This document shows, piece after piece, positions 23,924-33,208 of a stretch of DNA of 64,000 nucleotides. The number at the start of each line of letters is the position of its first letter. Within the stretch, counting starts at the first letter, position 1. Below the pieces are notes generated by a model. It was not told where the DNA came from and did not search any database. It saw nothing but the letters and a program-made list of their open reading frames with translations. The DNA comes from Ruminococcus sp. (GTDB lineage: Bacteria > Bacillota > Clostridia > Oscillospirales > Ruminococcaceae): contig JAFQHO010000046.1 in NCBI GenBank assembly GCA_017397925.1, positions 44,082 through 108,081 on the forward strand, in the 5' to 3' direction. A program made the position numbers and the translations under genes.

Positions 23924-25327
23924 ATGGTATTCAGCAGCCCTGTATTTCTTTTTATATTTCTTACGGCGGTATATATCCTTTACAGGATTATACCGTCTAT
24001 CAGGTTGAAAAACACAATTTTGTTGTTATTCAGCCTTTTATTCTATACATACGGCGAATCGAAAGCTATTGTTCTTATGATAATTTCAATTATAATGAAC
24101 TACGTTTTCGGTCTAACTATGAAAAAAGAGAATAAATATCGAAAAATAAGTCTTACACTTTCTATTATTTTCAATTTGACAATGCTTGGCATATTTAAAT
24201 ACGCTGGTTTCGGTGCAGAAATGCTAAACAGACTGCCTTTTTTAAACATTTCCATTCCAAATATAGCATTGCCTATCGGAATTTCATTTTACACATTCCA
24301 GGCTATGTCCTATGTTATAGACGCATACAAATCACCTGACTATATTCAGAAAAATCTTTTCAAGCTTGCACTGTATATTACATTCTTCCCACAGCTTGTA
24401 GCAGGTCCTATAGTAAAGTATTATGATTTTGCCGACCAGATAGACCACCGCACAACAACTCCCCAGATGACAGCAGAGGGCATAAAGCGATTTATAACAG
24501 GTCTTTCCAAAAAGCTTCTTATTGCCAATACAATGGCATATGCAGTTGATTACGTATATGGTCTTGATACGGAAAGTCTGTCATTGCCCCTTGCATGGCT
24601 TGGAGCCTTGTCATACTTATTCCAGATTTATTTTGATTTCAGCGGATACAGTGATATGGCTATCGGTCTTGGCTCAATGTTTGGGTTTACCTTTAAAGAA
24701 AACTTTAATTATCCGTATATATCGCAGAGTATGCAGGAATTCTGGCGAAGATGGCATATTTCTGTTTCAACCTGGTTCAAGGAGTACCTTTATATTCCCC
24801 TTGGCGGTAACAGAAAAGGAAAAGTAAGAACTGCTGTAAATAAGCTGATTGTATTCTTCTGTACAGGATTATGGCACGGCGCAAGCCTGAATTTCATCGT
24901 ATGGGGACTTATTAATGGTGTATTCCTTATGATTGAATCATACAAGATTATTAACACAGAGAAGTGGCTGAAACCTTTCAGACATTTTTATGCTGTATTT
25001 GTTACTACTCTTGCATTTGTATTTTTTAGAGCCGATAATCTTACAATTGCCTGTAAATATATCGGGCATATGTTTGTACCATCGGGAGATTCAACTCAAA
25101 CAGCAATGTTTATGCAGCAGCTTACGCCTCTTTATCTTATAGTATTAGTATTTGCTGTTATTTTTTCTATGCCTGTTATGGAAAAGCTGAAAGTATCGGC
25201 GAAAAGTGAAAAATCAGCTGCTGTATATGAATATGGCACATACGGTATATCAATGGTACTTCTGGGACTTTGTATATTATCACTTTCATCAGCGTCCTAT
25301 AATCCATTTATTTATTTCAGATTTTAG
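23924..25327 (+). CDS. MBOAT-family membrane O-acyltransferase (AlgI/DltB type)
   Basis: 467 residues with about 10-11 membrane segments. MBOAT signatures: LPIGISFYTFQAMSYVIDAYK, FPQLVAGPIVKY, FDFSGYSDMAIGLG, FWRRWHISVSTWFKEYLYIPLGGNRKG and the catalytic histidine in LWHGASLNFIVWGLING (about 318). Such proteins move acetyl or other acyl groups across the membrane to an extracellular polysaccharide or teichoic acid, working with an SGNH/AlgX-like partner; the next gene fits that part. The acceptor here is unknown. AAGGAG overlaps the previous stop, showing tight coupling. Confidence 0.93.
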   Translation: MVFSSPVFLFIFLTAVYILYRIIPSIRLKNTILLLFSLLFYTYGESKAIVLMIISIIMNYVFGLTMKKENKYRKISLTLSIIFNLTMLGIFKYAGFGAEMLNRLPFLNISIPNIALPIGISFYTFQAMSYVIDAYKSPDYIQKNLFKLALYITFFPQLVAGPIVKYYDFADQIDHRTTTPQMTAEGIKRFITGLSKKLLIANTMAYAVDYVYGLDTESLSLPLAWLGALSYLFQIYFDFSGYSDMAIGLGSMFGFTFKENFNYPYISQSMQEFWRRWHISVSTWFKEYLYIPLGGNRKGKVRTAVNKLIVFFCTGLWHGASLNFIVWGLINGVFLMIESYKIINTEKWLKPFRHFYAVFVTTLAFVFFRADNLTIACKYIGHMFVPSGDSTQTAMFMQQLTPLYLIVLVFAVIFSMPVMEKLKVSAKSEKSAAVYEYGTYGISMVLLGLCILSLSSASYNPFIYFRF

Positions 25328-25338
25328 GAGGAAGCCAT

Positions 25339-26727
25339 ATGAAAAAAGATAATTTCTATAGAATATATACTGCCGCATTTCTTGGAATATGCCTTGTACC
25401 AGCGGTTTGCACACCATTTGTCAAAGCTGATCCATCAAAGGAAAAGCGTCAGCTTGCGAAATTCCCCTCAATAAAAACTGAGGACAACAAGCTGAATTTT
25501 GATTTTTTCGATGAATTTGAATCATATTTCTCAGAGAATTTCGCATTTCGTCAGCAGCTTGTTAACACTGACGGACGCATAAAAGCAGCACTAACCCACA
25601 CATCTGCCAATGATGATGTTATCGTGGGAAAGGATGGCTGGTTGTACTACGGCGAAACAATCAATGATTTTCTGCGGCTTGATACGCTGAGTAGTGCTGA
25701 AATAAACAATGTAGCCAACAATTTGCGTATTATAGACAGATACTGCGAAAGCAGGAAAGCAGATTTTATATTCTTTTCTGCACCTAATAAAAATACGCTT
25801 TATCCCGAAAATATGCCATATAACTATATGCCTTCGGATAACAAAAGCAACCTTGAAAACCTAACAGCAGAGCTTTCCGAAAATGATTTCTTTCTTGATA
25901 TGAAATCAGAGCTTTTGGGGCTTAATTCACCAACGGCTTTATATCACAAAACTGACACCCATTGGAATAATTTTGGCGCATATGCTGCGCACACTAAGCT
26001 TATGAATAAACTGGAAAAAAGCTCCTGCGGCACTGGAAACGGTTGGTATGTGGCTCACGACCGCCTTGGTGACCTTGCGGCTATGCTTTATCCTGCAGAA
26101 AACGCAAAGGATATGCAGCTTCATAATGACTATGAGTTCACATACGAATATACAAGCCGTTTCAGAGGACTTGATGATATTACAATAACCACTTCAAGCA
26201 ACATCGGAGATGGAAACCTACTTATGTACCGTGATTCCTTCGGTGAGGCGATACTGCCCTATATGGCAGAGATGTTTGCAGAAGCGGAATTTTCAAGGGC
26301 TGTTCCCTATAATCTGAACAAAGTAAACGAAAATGATACTGTAATAATTGAACTTGTTGAGAGAAACCTTAAAAATCTTCTCTATTCTGCACCTGTTATG
26401 GAAGCTCCTATTGAGGGTATATTTGATATTTCAGCTGAAAAATATGATAATAATGACGTTGTTATGAAAATAGAAGAAAACAACGGTTTGACACATATTT
26501 ATGGTATACTTCCTGAAAACTTTTTCAAAGGAGATAAATACAGAATCATTCTTGAAACTGAGGGAACGTGTTATGAAGCATTTAACAGCTTTGAAGATTC
26601 ACTTCTCAGCGATTACAAATATGTTCCATATGGATTTTCAGCTTATCTTCCCAAAGGAACAAACACTGACAATTTAAAGATAACTGTTCTAAATGAAAAT
26701 AATGGGGCAGTTTATACCGAATATTAA
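25339..26727 (+). CDS. AlgX/AlgJ-like DHHW protein, polysaccharide O-acetylation partner
   Basis: 462 residues. One N-terminal membrane anchor or signal (about 7-28), then an SGNH-like fold of the DHHW class: GKDGWLYYGETINDFL, FFSAPNKNTLYPE, the signature YHKTDTHWNNFGAYAAH (Asp-Thr-His-Trp), and YRDSFGEAILPY, which supplies the serine. These residues match the AlgX/AlgJ catalytic set. It should finish acyl transfer to a surface glycan outside the membrane. It directly follows the MBOAT gene, with AGGAGG overlapping that gene's stop, as in alginate and cellulose acetylation operons. Confidence 0.9.
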   Translation: MKKDNFYRIYTAAFLGICLVPAVCTPFVKADPSKEKRQLAKFPSIKTEDNKLNFDFFDEFESYFSENFAFRQQLVNTDGRIKAALTHTSANDDVIVGKDGWLYYGETINDFLRLDTLSSAEINNVANNLRIIDRYCESRKADFIFFSAPNKNTLYPENMPYNYMPSDNKSNLENLTAELSENDFFLDMKSELLGLNSPTALYHKTDTHWNNFGAYAAHTKLMNKLEKSSCGTGNGWYVAHDRLGDLAAMLYPAENAKDMQLHNDYEFTYEYTSRFRGLDDITITTSSNIGDGNLLMYRDSFGEAILPYMAEMFAEAEFSRAVPYNLNKVNENDTVIIELVERNLKNLLYSAPVMEAPIEGIFDISAEKYDNNDVVMKIEENNGLTHIYGILPENFFKGDKYRIILETEGTCYEAFNSFEDSLLSDYKYVPYGFSAYLPKGTNTDNLKITVLNENNGAVYTEY

Positions 26728-26743
26728 ATCAGAGGTAATGACA

Positions 26744-27748
26744 ATGAAATACACAAAAATTTTATCCTTAGTTGCTGCCGCTGCAATGGCAGTTCCAAAT
26801 GTATCTATGTATACTTATGCAGAAGGTGATAATATCACCGAACAGTCTTCAAAGTCAGAACAAATAATCCCATCGAAAAGCGCTGATATCGCTATATTAA
26901 CAACTATACCAGCAACTACCGAACAAACTGTTATAACTACAACAGTAACCACAGCACGGGAATCAGACTATACTGTTACCACAACTGAGATCACAACTGA
27001 AACTACATCTGAAACATATACAACTACCACAACTGCAGAAACCACAACTGTACCCGTTACAACAACAGCAGAAGAAACTACTGTAAATGCTGTAAAAGTA
27101 GAACCTGTATGTGAGCATATTATAAAGTCTGATATAAATGGCAGAGTTTTCCTTAATATACCTGACGGAGCATCTGCGAACGTTTCAATTGAATATCAGT
27201 CACCTGAATATGATGCTCATCAGTATTATAATACAACCCTTTTGGGCGGCAACAACTACTATTTTGATATAGAGGGCCGTGATATTTCCGTTTCTGATTA
27301 CCGTGTTTACAAGATAAATGTTATATTAAATGGTGGAATGTACAATATGACAGCTGATGTTTATACCGATACATTCAATATCCCTGACGGTAATGATAAT
27401 CCTGACAGTTTCCGTACACTCAGCTATACTTTTTCAATTGATGGCGCTGAATCAGATAAAAGCTGGAATGTGATCAGTGATGACGGAACGGATAAGAAAA
27501 TAGCAGTACATCTTAATTCCCTTATGCTCGGCGATGTAAACCAGGATTCATCGGTTGATTCTTCTGATGCTTCACTTGTTCTTTCTGAATATGCTGCACT
27601 TTCAACAGGCGGCCAATCAAGCCTCAGTGATAAGCAGAAAAAAGCAGCCGATGTTAACAAGGACGGTTTTATAAATTCATCCGACAGTTCAAAGATACTA
27701 AGCTATTATGCTGAAATTTCAACAGGAGGAAAACCTTCCTGGGATTAA
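26744..27748 (+). CDS. secreted Thr-rich protein with C-terminal dockerin
   Basis: 334 residues from the ATG at 26744 (AGAGGT at 26731-26736); the frame is open further upstream into the previous gene, but no ribosome site supports that. Signal peptide about 1-27 (YTYAEG). Residues about 70-125 are a Thr-rich stalk (TTTVTTARESD, TTTTTAETTT). A middle beta-rich domain (about 130-258) is unrecognised. A type I dockerin follows (about 260-330), with two calcium loops, DVNQDSSVDSSDAS and DVNKDGFINSSDSS. It should be held on a cohesin-bearing scaffold. Co-transcription with acyltransferase genes is unusual for a cellulosomal part. Confidence 0.85.
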   Translation: MKYTKILSLVAAAAMAVPNVSMYTYAEGDNITEQSSKSEQIIPSKSADIAILTTIPATTEQTVITTTVTTARESDYTVTTTEITTETTSETYTTTTTAETTTVPVTTTAEETTVNAVKVEPVCEHIIKSDINGRVFLNIPDGASANVSIEYQSPEYDAHQYYNTTLLGGNNYYFDIEGRDISVSDYRVYKINVILNGGMYNMTADVYTDTFNIPDGNDNPDSFRTLSYTFSIDGAESDKSWNVISDDGTDKKIAVHLNSLMLGDVNQDSSVDSSDASLVLSEYAALSTGGQSSLSDKQKKAADVNKDGFINSSDSSKILSYYAEISTGGKPSWD

Positions 27749-27754
27749 TAGATT

Positions 27755-30634
27755 ATGAATATAAATGAAAAATTATACGGATTCATAGTTACAAATATAC
27801 GTCACACAGATTATGGTGAGTTTATTGAAATGCGTCATGAAAAGACGAATGCCCCACTTTCTTGGATGAATAACGCGGAAGAAAACAAGCTTTTCTGCAT
27901 TTCATTTAAAACTGTACCGCAGGACGATACGGGCGTATTCCATATACTTGAACATTCAGTTCTTGGCGGTTCAGAGAATTATCCTGTAAAAGAACCTTTT
28001 CTCTATCTGCTGAAAAGCTCAATGAATACTTTTCTGAACGCTATGACATATCCCGATAAAACAATGTATCCTGTTTCCAGCCGAAACAATAGGGATTTTA
28101 TGAATCTTACCAGAGTCTACCTTGACGCTGTTTTCAAACCGCTTATTTACACTGTTCCTAATATTTTCTATCAGGAGGGACATCATATTGAATTTTTTGG
28201 TGATGAAAAAGAGGCTTCATACAAGGGCGTAGTTTTCAATGAAATGAAAGGCTATATTTCATCAGTTCACGAAAGAATTGAAGGTGAAATGAAAAGTCTG
28301 CTTTATCCCGATACTTCTTATCGCTTTGATTTCGGTGGATTGCCTACATCTATCCCTGATCTTACATATGAGAAGTTCATTGACGTTCATAAGCGTTATT
28401 ATCACCCTGCAAACTCATATATATATCTTGACGGCTCTATAAATCCTGATGAGGTTTTGCCCCTTATTGACAGCTATCTTTCAGAATATGACAGTACAGG
28501 GGAAAAACCTGAAATCGCATATCAAAAGCCTATCAGTCCCATTGTACGAGAATTATATTATGATTCTTCTGCCGAAAGCAATGATGATTCTCAGACATTT
28601 CTTGCTGTTGGAAAAATCCTTGCAAGTTGGGAAGAACGTGAAAAGATTGCAGCATACAGCGTACTGACAGAGGCAATCGCTGGTTGCAACGATTCACCAT
28701 TAAAAAAAGCATTGCTTGATACCGAACTGTGCCTTGATGTAAGTCTGAGTATTGATGACGGACTTCTCCAGCCTACAGGTCTGCTTAAAATCTATAATAT
28801 TGATAGAAAAAACGGTGAAAAGCTGCTTGAAACATTAGAAAATACTGTACGCAAATTGGTCGAAAATGGTATAGGCAGAGAGATCCTTGAAGCGTCTATT
28901 AACCGTTGTGAATTTGTATATAGAGAATCTGAGGAACCAAAGGGGCTTACCCGCTGCGTAGATTCAATGTCATCCTGGCTTTATGGCGGAGATCCACTAA
29001 TCTATATTGACAGAGGAGATATATTCTGCACACTAAGAGAAAAGCTGGACACCGGCTATTTTGAAGAACTTCTTTCTGAATGGCTTCTTAATGAAGAGGG
29101 GAGAGCGGTGCTTTATATGCTGCCCTCCGAAACATACGGCGAAGAACAGGCAGAAAATGAGAAAAATCGTATTAATAATGAATTGGCTGTAATGACTGAT
29201 ACTGAAAAGGCAGAACTTACAAAACTTAATGATGCTTTAAAAATATGGCAGAATACTCCTGATAAACAGGATGACATCGCAAAATTACCTCGTCTGCCAC
29301 TTTCAGAAATATCTGCAGAGCCCATTGAATATATCACTGATGAAAAATCAGAATATGGTATAAGAATTCTACGTCATCCTGTCCGTGAAAAAGAAATAAC
29401 TGTTATGAATTTATATTTCGATGTGAGTGATTTTACATCTGATGAATTAAAACAGCTTATGGTCCTTGAAAGACTAATTGTGGAACTTCCAACGAAAAAA
29501 AGCAGTGGATTTGAGCTTCAAAAACGAATTATAGGAACTCTTGGCAGTCTTTCTACTGATATAATTCCTATGGGAAAAGAAAACAATACCAAAAGCTGTA
29601 AAGTATTTTTTGTATTGAAAACAAGATTTCTTTCACGTAATATTGCGATAGCGCTTGAGCTTATATCTGAAATTTTAAATGAAACAGAATACGAACATCC
29701 TGAGCTTGCCTCAAGACTGCTCAGACAGGATGAAGAAGATTTAAAGCAGGATATCATATCTGAAGGGCATCGTTTTTCGGTACGCCGTGCCGCAGCAAAG
29801 ATGTCAGCCGAATCTGCTATAATCGAATATATCAATGGTTTCGAAGCTTATAAATCATACCATAACATAAATCAGCTTTCAGATGAGGAGTTTTCAGCTT
29901 ATTTACGTAAAATCACTCCTCTCTCTCAGCGCGTTTTCTGCAAATCAAGATTAACTGTAAGTATAGCTTCATCAGATAAAACAGATATTTCAGTGCTTAC
30001 AGATAATCTGCCAATTGGTGGAGTATCACAAAAGGAAAGTATGAATTTCAATCTTAATACCCCCAAAAATCAATGTATTGTCATACCTTCTGCAACCGCA
30101 TATTCCGGTGCTGTATTAAGCAATCAGATTAATGATAAGGCTGTGTGGTCGGTTTTATCCTCGATTATGACCTATGAATATCTATGGAATGAAGTGCGCG
30201 TAAAAGGCGGTGCATACGGCTCAGGCTGTAATGTAAATAATATGAAGGAAGCCTGCTTCCATTCATATTGTGATCCCACACCTGAGAAAAGTATTGGTGT
30301 ATTTGAAAATACAGTCAATTTCATAAGCAAATACTGTAGTGAAAATCCAGATATATCATCATATATCATAAGTTCAATTGCTTCTGGCGAACCTCTTGTC
30401 AGCGATGCTGAGTATGCTGCCGCTGCTGATAGTATGTATTTCAGAAATATTACACAGGAATCCCGAAGAAAACTACGTGAAGAAATTCTTGAAATGACAT
30501 CTGAAAGGATTGCAGATGTGTACAATGACCTGAAAAATGAACTATATTTCTGTGCTGTTTGCTCAAAGGAAACTGTTGATGAAGTTGTAGAAAACAACTG
30601 TAATCGTGATTTTACAATAGAAACTGTATATTGA
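27755..30634 (+). CDS. M16C zinc metallopeptidase (presequence-protease type)
   Basis: 959 residues, the usual size for M16C. The inverted zinc motif HxxEH is H63-I-L-E66-H67 (FHILEHSVLGG); the distal glutamate is in VVFNEMKGYISS. A second, catalytically silent half follows, with EVRVKGGAYGSGCN near the end, as in PreP/Cym1. It degrades short unfolded peptides in a closed chamber; with no signal peptide it is cytoplasmic. It starts 6 bp after the dockerin gene stop. The ribosome site is weak: an AGGAGG at 27725-27730 is 24 bases away and can pair with a following CCTTCCT. Confidence 0.92.
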   Translation: MNINEKLYGFIVTNIRHTDYGEFIEMRHEKTNAPLSWMNNAEENKLFCISFKTVPQDDTGVFHILEHSVLGGSENYPVKEPFLYLLKSSMNTFLNAMTYPDKTMYPVSSRNNRDFMNLTRVYLDAVFKPLIYTVPNIFYQEGHHIEFFGDEKEASYKGVVFNEMKGYISSVHERIEGEMKSLLYPDTSYRFDFGGLPTSIPDLTYEKFIDVHKRYYHPANSYIYLDGSINPDEVLPLIDSYLSEYDSTGEKPEIAYQKPISPIVRELYYDSSAESNDDSQTFLAVGKILASWEEREKIAAYSVLTEAIAGCNDSPLKKALLDTELCLDVSLSIDDGLLQPTGLLKIYNIDRKNGEKLLETLENTVRKLVENGIGREILEASINRCEFVYRESEEPKGLTRCVDSMSSWLYGGDPLIYIDRGDIFCTLREKLDTGYFEELLSEWLLNEEGRAVLYMLPSETYGEEQAENEKNRINNELAVMTDTEKAELTKLNDALKIWQNTPDKQDDIAKLPRLPLSEISAEPIEYITDEKSEYGIRILRHPVREKEITVMNLYFDVSDFTSDELKQLMVLERLIVELPTKKSSGFELQKRIIGTLGSLSTDIIPMGKENNTKSCKVFFVLKTRFLSRNIAIALELISEILNETEYEHPELASRLLRQDEEDLKQDIISEGHRFSVRRAAAKMSAESAIIEYINGFEAYKSYHNINQLSDEEFSAYLRKITPLSQRVFCKSRLTVSIASSDKTDISVLTDNLPIGGVSQKESMNFNLNTPKNQCIVIPSATAYSGAVLSNQINDKAVWSVLSSIMTYEYLWNEVRVKGGAYGSGCNVNNMKEACFHSYCDPTPEKSIGVFENTVNFISKYCSENPDISSYIISSIASGEPLVSDAEYAAAADSMYFRNITQESRRKLREEILEMTSERIADVYNDLKNELYFCAVCSKETVDEVVENNCNRDFTIETVY

Positions 30635-30638
30635 ATTA

Positions 30639-30726
30639 ATACCAATCTCTGAAACAACAGTAGACAAATCTAATGGCAGAAATGATGTATGTCGTCGTTG
30701 TCTGCTAACATTTTAGGAATTGGTAT
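30639..30726. repeat. nested inverted repeat after the peptidase gene
   Basis: Outer arms ATACCAAT (30639-30646) and ATTGGTAT (30719-30726) enclose inner arms AGTAGACAA (30659-30667) and TTGTCTGCT (30698-30706; one G-U). The 88-base unit starts 5 bases after a stop codon and ends 6 bases before a terminator. It could be a small structured RNA, a 3'-UTR element or a remnant of a miniature transposable element. Confidence 0.4.
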
Positions 30727-30731
30727 AAAAT

Positions 30732-30773
30732 AAGGGTATCGGCTCACTTTTTATCGCCGATACCCTTATTTTT
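30732..30773. terminator. bidirectional terminator between converging genes
   Basis: AAGGGTATCGGC and GCCGATACCCTT form a 12-bp stem, followed by ATTTTTATT on the plus strand and TATTTTAT on the minus strand. It ends both the surface operon and the facing lipoprotein gene. Confidence 0.9.
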
Positions 30774-31383
30774 ATTGTACAGAAGTGGTTTCTGTAATTG
30801 ATGTTGTCACATATGTCTCTGATGTCAATGAGATTTTTTCTGTGACCGTTGGTACAACTGCTCCTGATGCAGATACCTCTGAAAATGCAATTTTCAGCAG
30901 ATTATTCGGCATTTCAAAAGTGTGAATATAACCGTTTTTATCAACCGAAAGGGTATATTCTCCGCCCTCAAGTGAGCCGCTGATATTTAACACGCCTTCA
31001 CTTTCTGAACCTGAAAGTTGTTCCTCTGCTGCAAGACTATCTACAGCGTCAATGAGATTAGTAAGCATAGCCTTAACAGGAAGTGCAGACTTTGGTACAG
31101 AAAAATCAAGTCCTTTATAACTTGCCTTCACAACATTTTCCTCAAAGGTTAGTTTTACACCACTAAGCGTGTTAGGAGAATCGAATTCCGCAACCCAGCT
31201 GCTGTCTGAATTACGGGTGATAGTACCGTCGGCATTCATCTTATCAAGGCTTACTGTCATTTTAGCAGTAAAAGGGGAGTTAAGATTATTCTCGCGGCTT
31301 GACTCTGGCTTCATAGGTGAACTGCAGGATACAGCAGATATAATACTGATCCCTGCTAAAACGGATACTAAAAGTCTTTTCAT
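30772..31383 (-). CDS. lipoprotein of unknown function
   Basis: 203 residues from the ATG at 31383 (TTGGAGA 8 bases before it). Lipobox ISAVSC with the lipid Cys at about 20. The rest is beta-rich (FTAKMTVSLDKMNADGTITRNSD, SGVKLTFEENVVKASYKGL, LNISGSLEGGEYTLSVDKNG) and recalls LolA/LppX-like half-barrels such as those used to bind lipids or lipoproteins. That likeness is only by strand pattern. The C-terminus is Thr/Ser-rich. It lies 49 bp after the stop of the NAD(P)HX repair gene and may share its transcript. Confidence 0.7.
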   Translation of the reverse strand: MKRLLVSVLAGISIISAVSCSSPMKPESSRENNLNSPFTAKMTVSLDKMNADGTITRNSDSSWVAEFDSPNTLSGVKLTFEENVVKASYKGLDFSVPKSALPVKAMLTNLIDAVDSLAAEEQLSGSESEGVLNISGSLEGGEYTLSVDKNGYIHTFEMPNNLLKIAFSEVSASGAVVPTVTEKISLTSETYVTTSITETTSVQ

Positions 31384-31432
31384 TGTAAAATCTCCAATCA
31401 AAATTTTTCTACTTTTAACATCCGTTGTATTG

Positions 31433-33133
31433 TCAGTTATTCTGATTACGTTTGTCTTTCAGAATTTTAAAAGCATCTGAAAGACACTCAATAATATCTC
31501 GTGGCAGCATAGCCTCCTGACCGAGTTTAGCAGCAGCGGCATCACCTGCAAGACCGTGCATATAAACGCCTGCACAAGCAGCGTCATAAGGCGGAAAACC
31601 CTGTGCAACAGCGGAGCCGATAATACCTGAAAGTATGTCTCCGCTTCCACCACGGCTCATGCCAGCATTGCCTGTATGATTTGCAGCAGTATTGAATTTA
31701 TCAGAAACAATTGTTCCTGCACCCTTCAGAACCACGGTAACTCCGTGTTTCTCGGCATATTTTTCTGCAACCATAATGCGGTTATCATTAATTGACTGAG
31801 CATCACAGTTCAAGAGCCGTGCCATTTCGCCCGGATGAGGAGTAAGAATAACTTCGGACTTCCTGTTCACTAATATTTCTATGTCAGAAGCTATACAATT
31901 TATTCCATCTGCATCAATAATTACAGGACAAAAAGAGTTAGCTATAACAAATCGAAGTATTTCCATAGTATCTTTCGTTACACCCATACCGGATCCGATA
32001 ACTACAGCAGTTGATTTCTTCATAGCATCAAGAAGCTTTTCTTTTGTATTATCATCATACAGCATAAAGCCATCTTTATCAGTGTTCAGTTCAATATAAG
32101 TAGCCTCGGGAGCTAAAACAGAAATGGTATCAATACATCGTCCAACAGAAGCAACCCTTACAAGACCTGCACCGCTGCGCAATGCGCCCAATGCAGCTAA
32201 TGCAGCTGCACCACGCATAGAATTACTGCCTGAAATAATGAGAACACTGCCAAAAATACCCTTATGAGCATCAAGCTCACGCTTAGGAGGAAATCCTGCA
32301 AGACTATCACGGTCAAGACGATGATAACCGTGCTCACCGTCAAGGCAATCATATGCCCTCGCAGGTATTCCAATATCGGCTACATCTATTTTACCGCATA
32401 GCTTTTTCAGCGGATACTGTGTCATACCGAATTTCAAGCAACCAAGACAGATGGTTTCATCAGCCTTGAAACAGCCTGGAGATACAGTACCCTTTGAACC
32501 ATCACCACCGCTTGGAATATCAACAGAAAGCCTGTATGCACTTGTTCCGATTGAGAATACAGCCATAAGATCACTGTCAAGTTTACCCTTGAAACCAGTA
32601 CCAAAAACTCCGTCAATGAGTACATCAGCTGAAACAACAGCACGGCGTACTGAAGTCATACGTTCTTTTTCTTTTATCAGAATTTTTTCAATGGCTGTAA
32701 GCTCTTTTTTATTTTTCAAAGAAGAAATATCTTTGTCATACAAGGTAGTATAATCAAGCTCGGCTGCTTCAATAGCAGCTTCAATATTTTCACTTCTGTA
32801 GCCAGTAACAATATTTACCTTATCAGGAAGCTTTTCGAAAAATTCTTTCGCAAGGTCTGTTGATGGTTCCTTGACAAGATTTACAACAGTGACGTGATAT
32901 CCTCTGTAAACAAGGATATTTGCAGCAGCAAAACAATCTCCACCGTTATTTCCGCTTCCTGCAAGAAAGACTATACTTGTACGCTCAGGATTCTGATGTT
33001 CAGCTGAGCATATCTGTATAACACGCTCGGCAATTTTTCTGCCTGCATTCTGCATCAGCTCCCTGGGAGTAACGCCAAGTTTTTTTGCCTGTTTTTCAAC
33101 CTTTGTCATTTGTTTGGTATTTACAATCTGCAT
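31433..33133 (-). CDS. nnr: bifunctional NAD(P)H-hydrate epimerase / dehydratase
   Basis: 566 residues, longer than the usual 490-520. The N-terminal YjeF_N epimerase domain (about 1-270) shows MQNAGRKIAE, FLAGSGNNGGDCFAAA and DGVFGTGFKGKL; the C-terminal ribokinase-like dehydratase (about 280-560) shows HKGIFGSVLIISGS, GSGMGVT, ILTPHPGEMARLL, VLKGAGTIV and the catalytic NAGMSRGGSGDILSGIIG. It repairs hydrated NADH and NADPH in the cytoplasm. The extra length is a Lys/Glu-rich insert of about 45 residues in the epimerase part (about 118-165). The ribosome site GGAG is about 8 bases from the ATG. Upstream genes are unrelated. Confidence 0.93.
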   Translation of the reverse strand: MQIVNTKQMTKVEKQAKKLGVTPRELMQNAGRKIAERVIQICSAEHQNPERTSIVFLAGSGNNGGDCFAAANILVYRGYHVTVVNLVKEPSTDLAKEFFEKLPDKVNIVTGYRSENIEAAIEAAELDYTTLYDKDISSLKNKKELTAIEKILIKEKERMTSVRRAVVSADVLIDGVFGTGFKGKLDSDLMAVFSIGTSAYRLSVDIPSGGDGSKGTVSPGCFKADETICLGCLKFGMTQYPLKKLCGKIDVADIGIPARAYDCLDGEHGYHRLDRDSLAGFPPKRELDAHKGIFGSVLIISGSNSMRGAAALAALGALRSGAGLVRVASVGRCIDTISVLAPEATYIELNTDKDGFMLYDDNTKEKLLDAMKKSTAVVIGSGMGVTKDTMEILRFVIANSFCPVIIDADGINCIASDIEILVNRKSEVILTPHPGEMARLLNCDAQSINDNRIMVAEKYAEKHGVTVVLKGAGTIVSDKFNTAANHTGNAGMSRGGSGDILSGIIGSAVAQGFPPYDAACAGVYMHGLAGDAAAAKLGQEAMLPRDIIECLSDAFKILKDKRNQNN

Positions 33134-33208
33134 TGATATTCACTCCTTTAGATAATTTTTGCGGCGATACCGCACAGGTTGAATACGGCACCGTCTGTAT
33201 GAAAAGTA

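Noticed and set aside
26930-27080. ACA/ACT-rich run, considered as a DNA microsatellite
   Set aside because: It is in frame and encodes the Thr-rich stalk of the dockerin protein.
30172-30657. Minus-strand frame of about 161 codons at the end of the M16C gene
   Set aside because: Ser-rich shadow; it overlaps the nested repeat but has no promoter or ribosome site.
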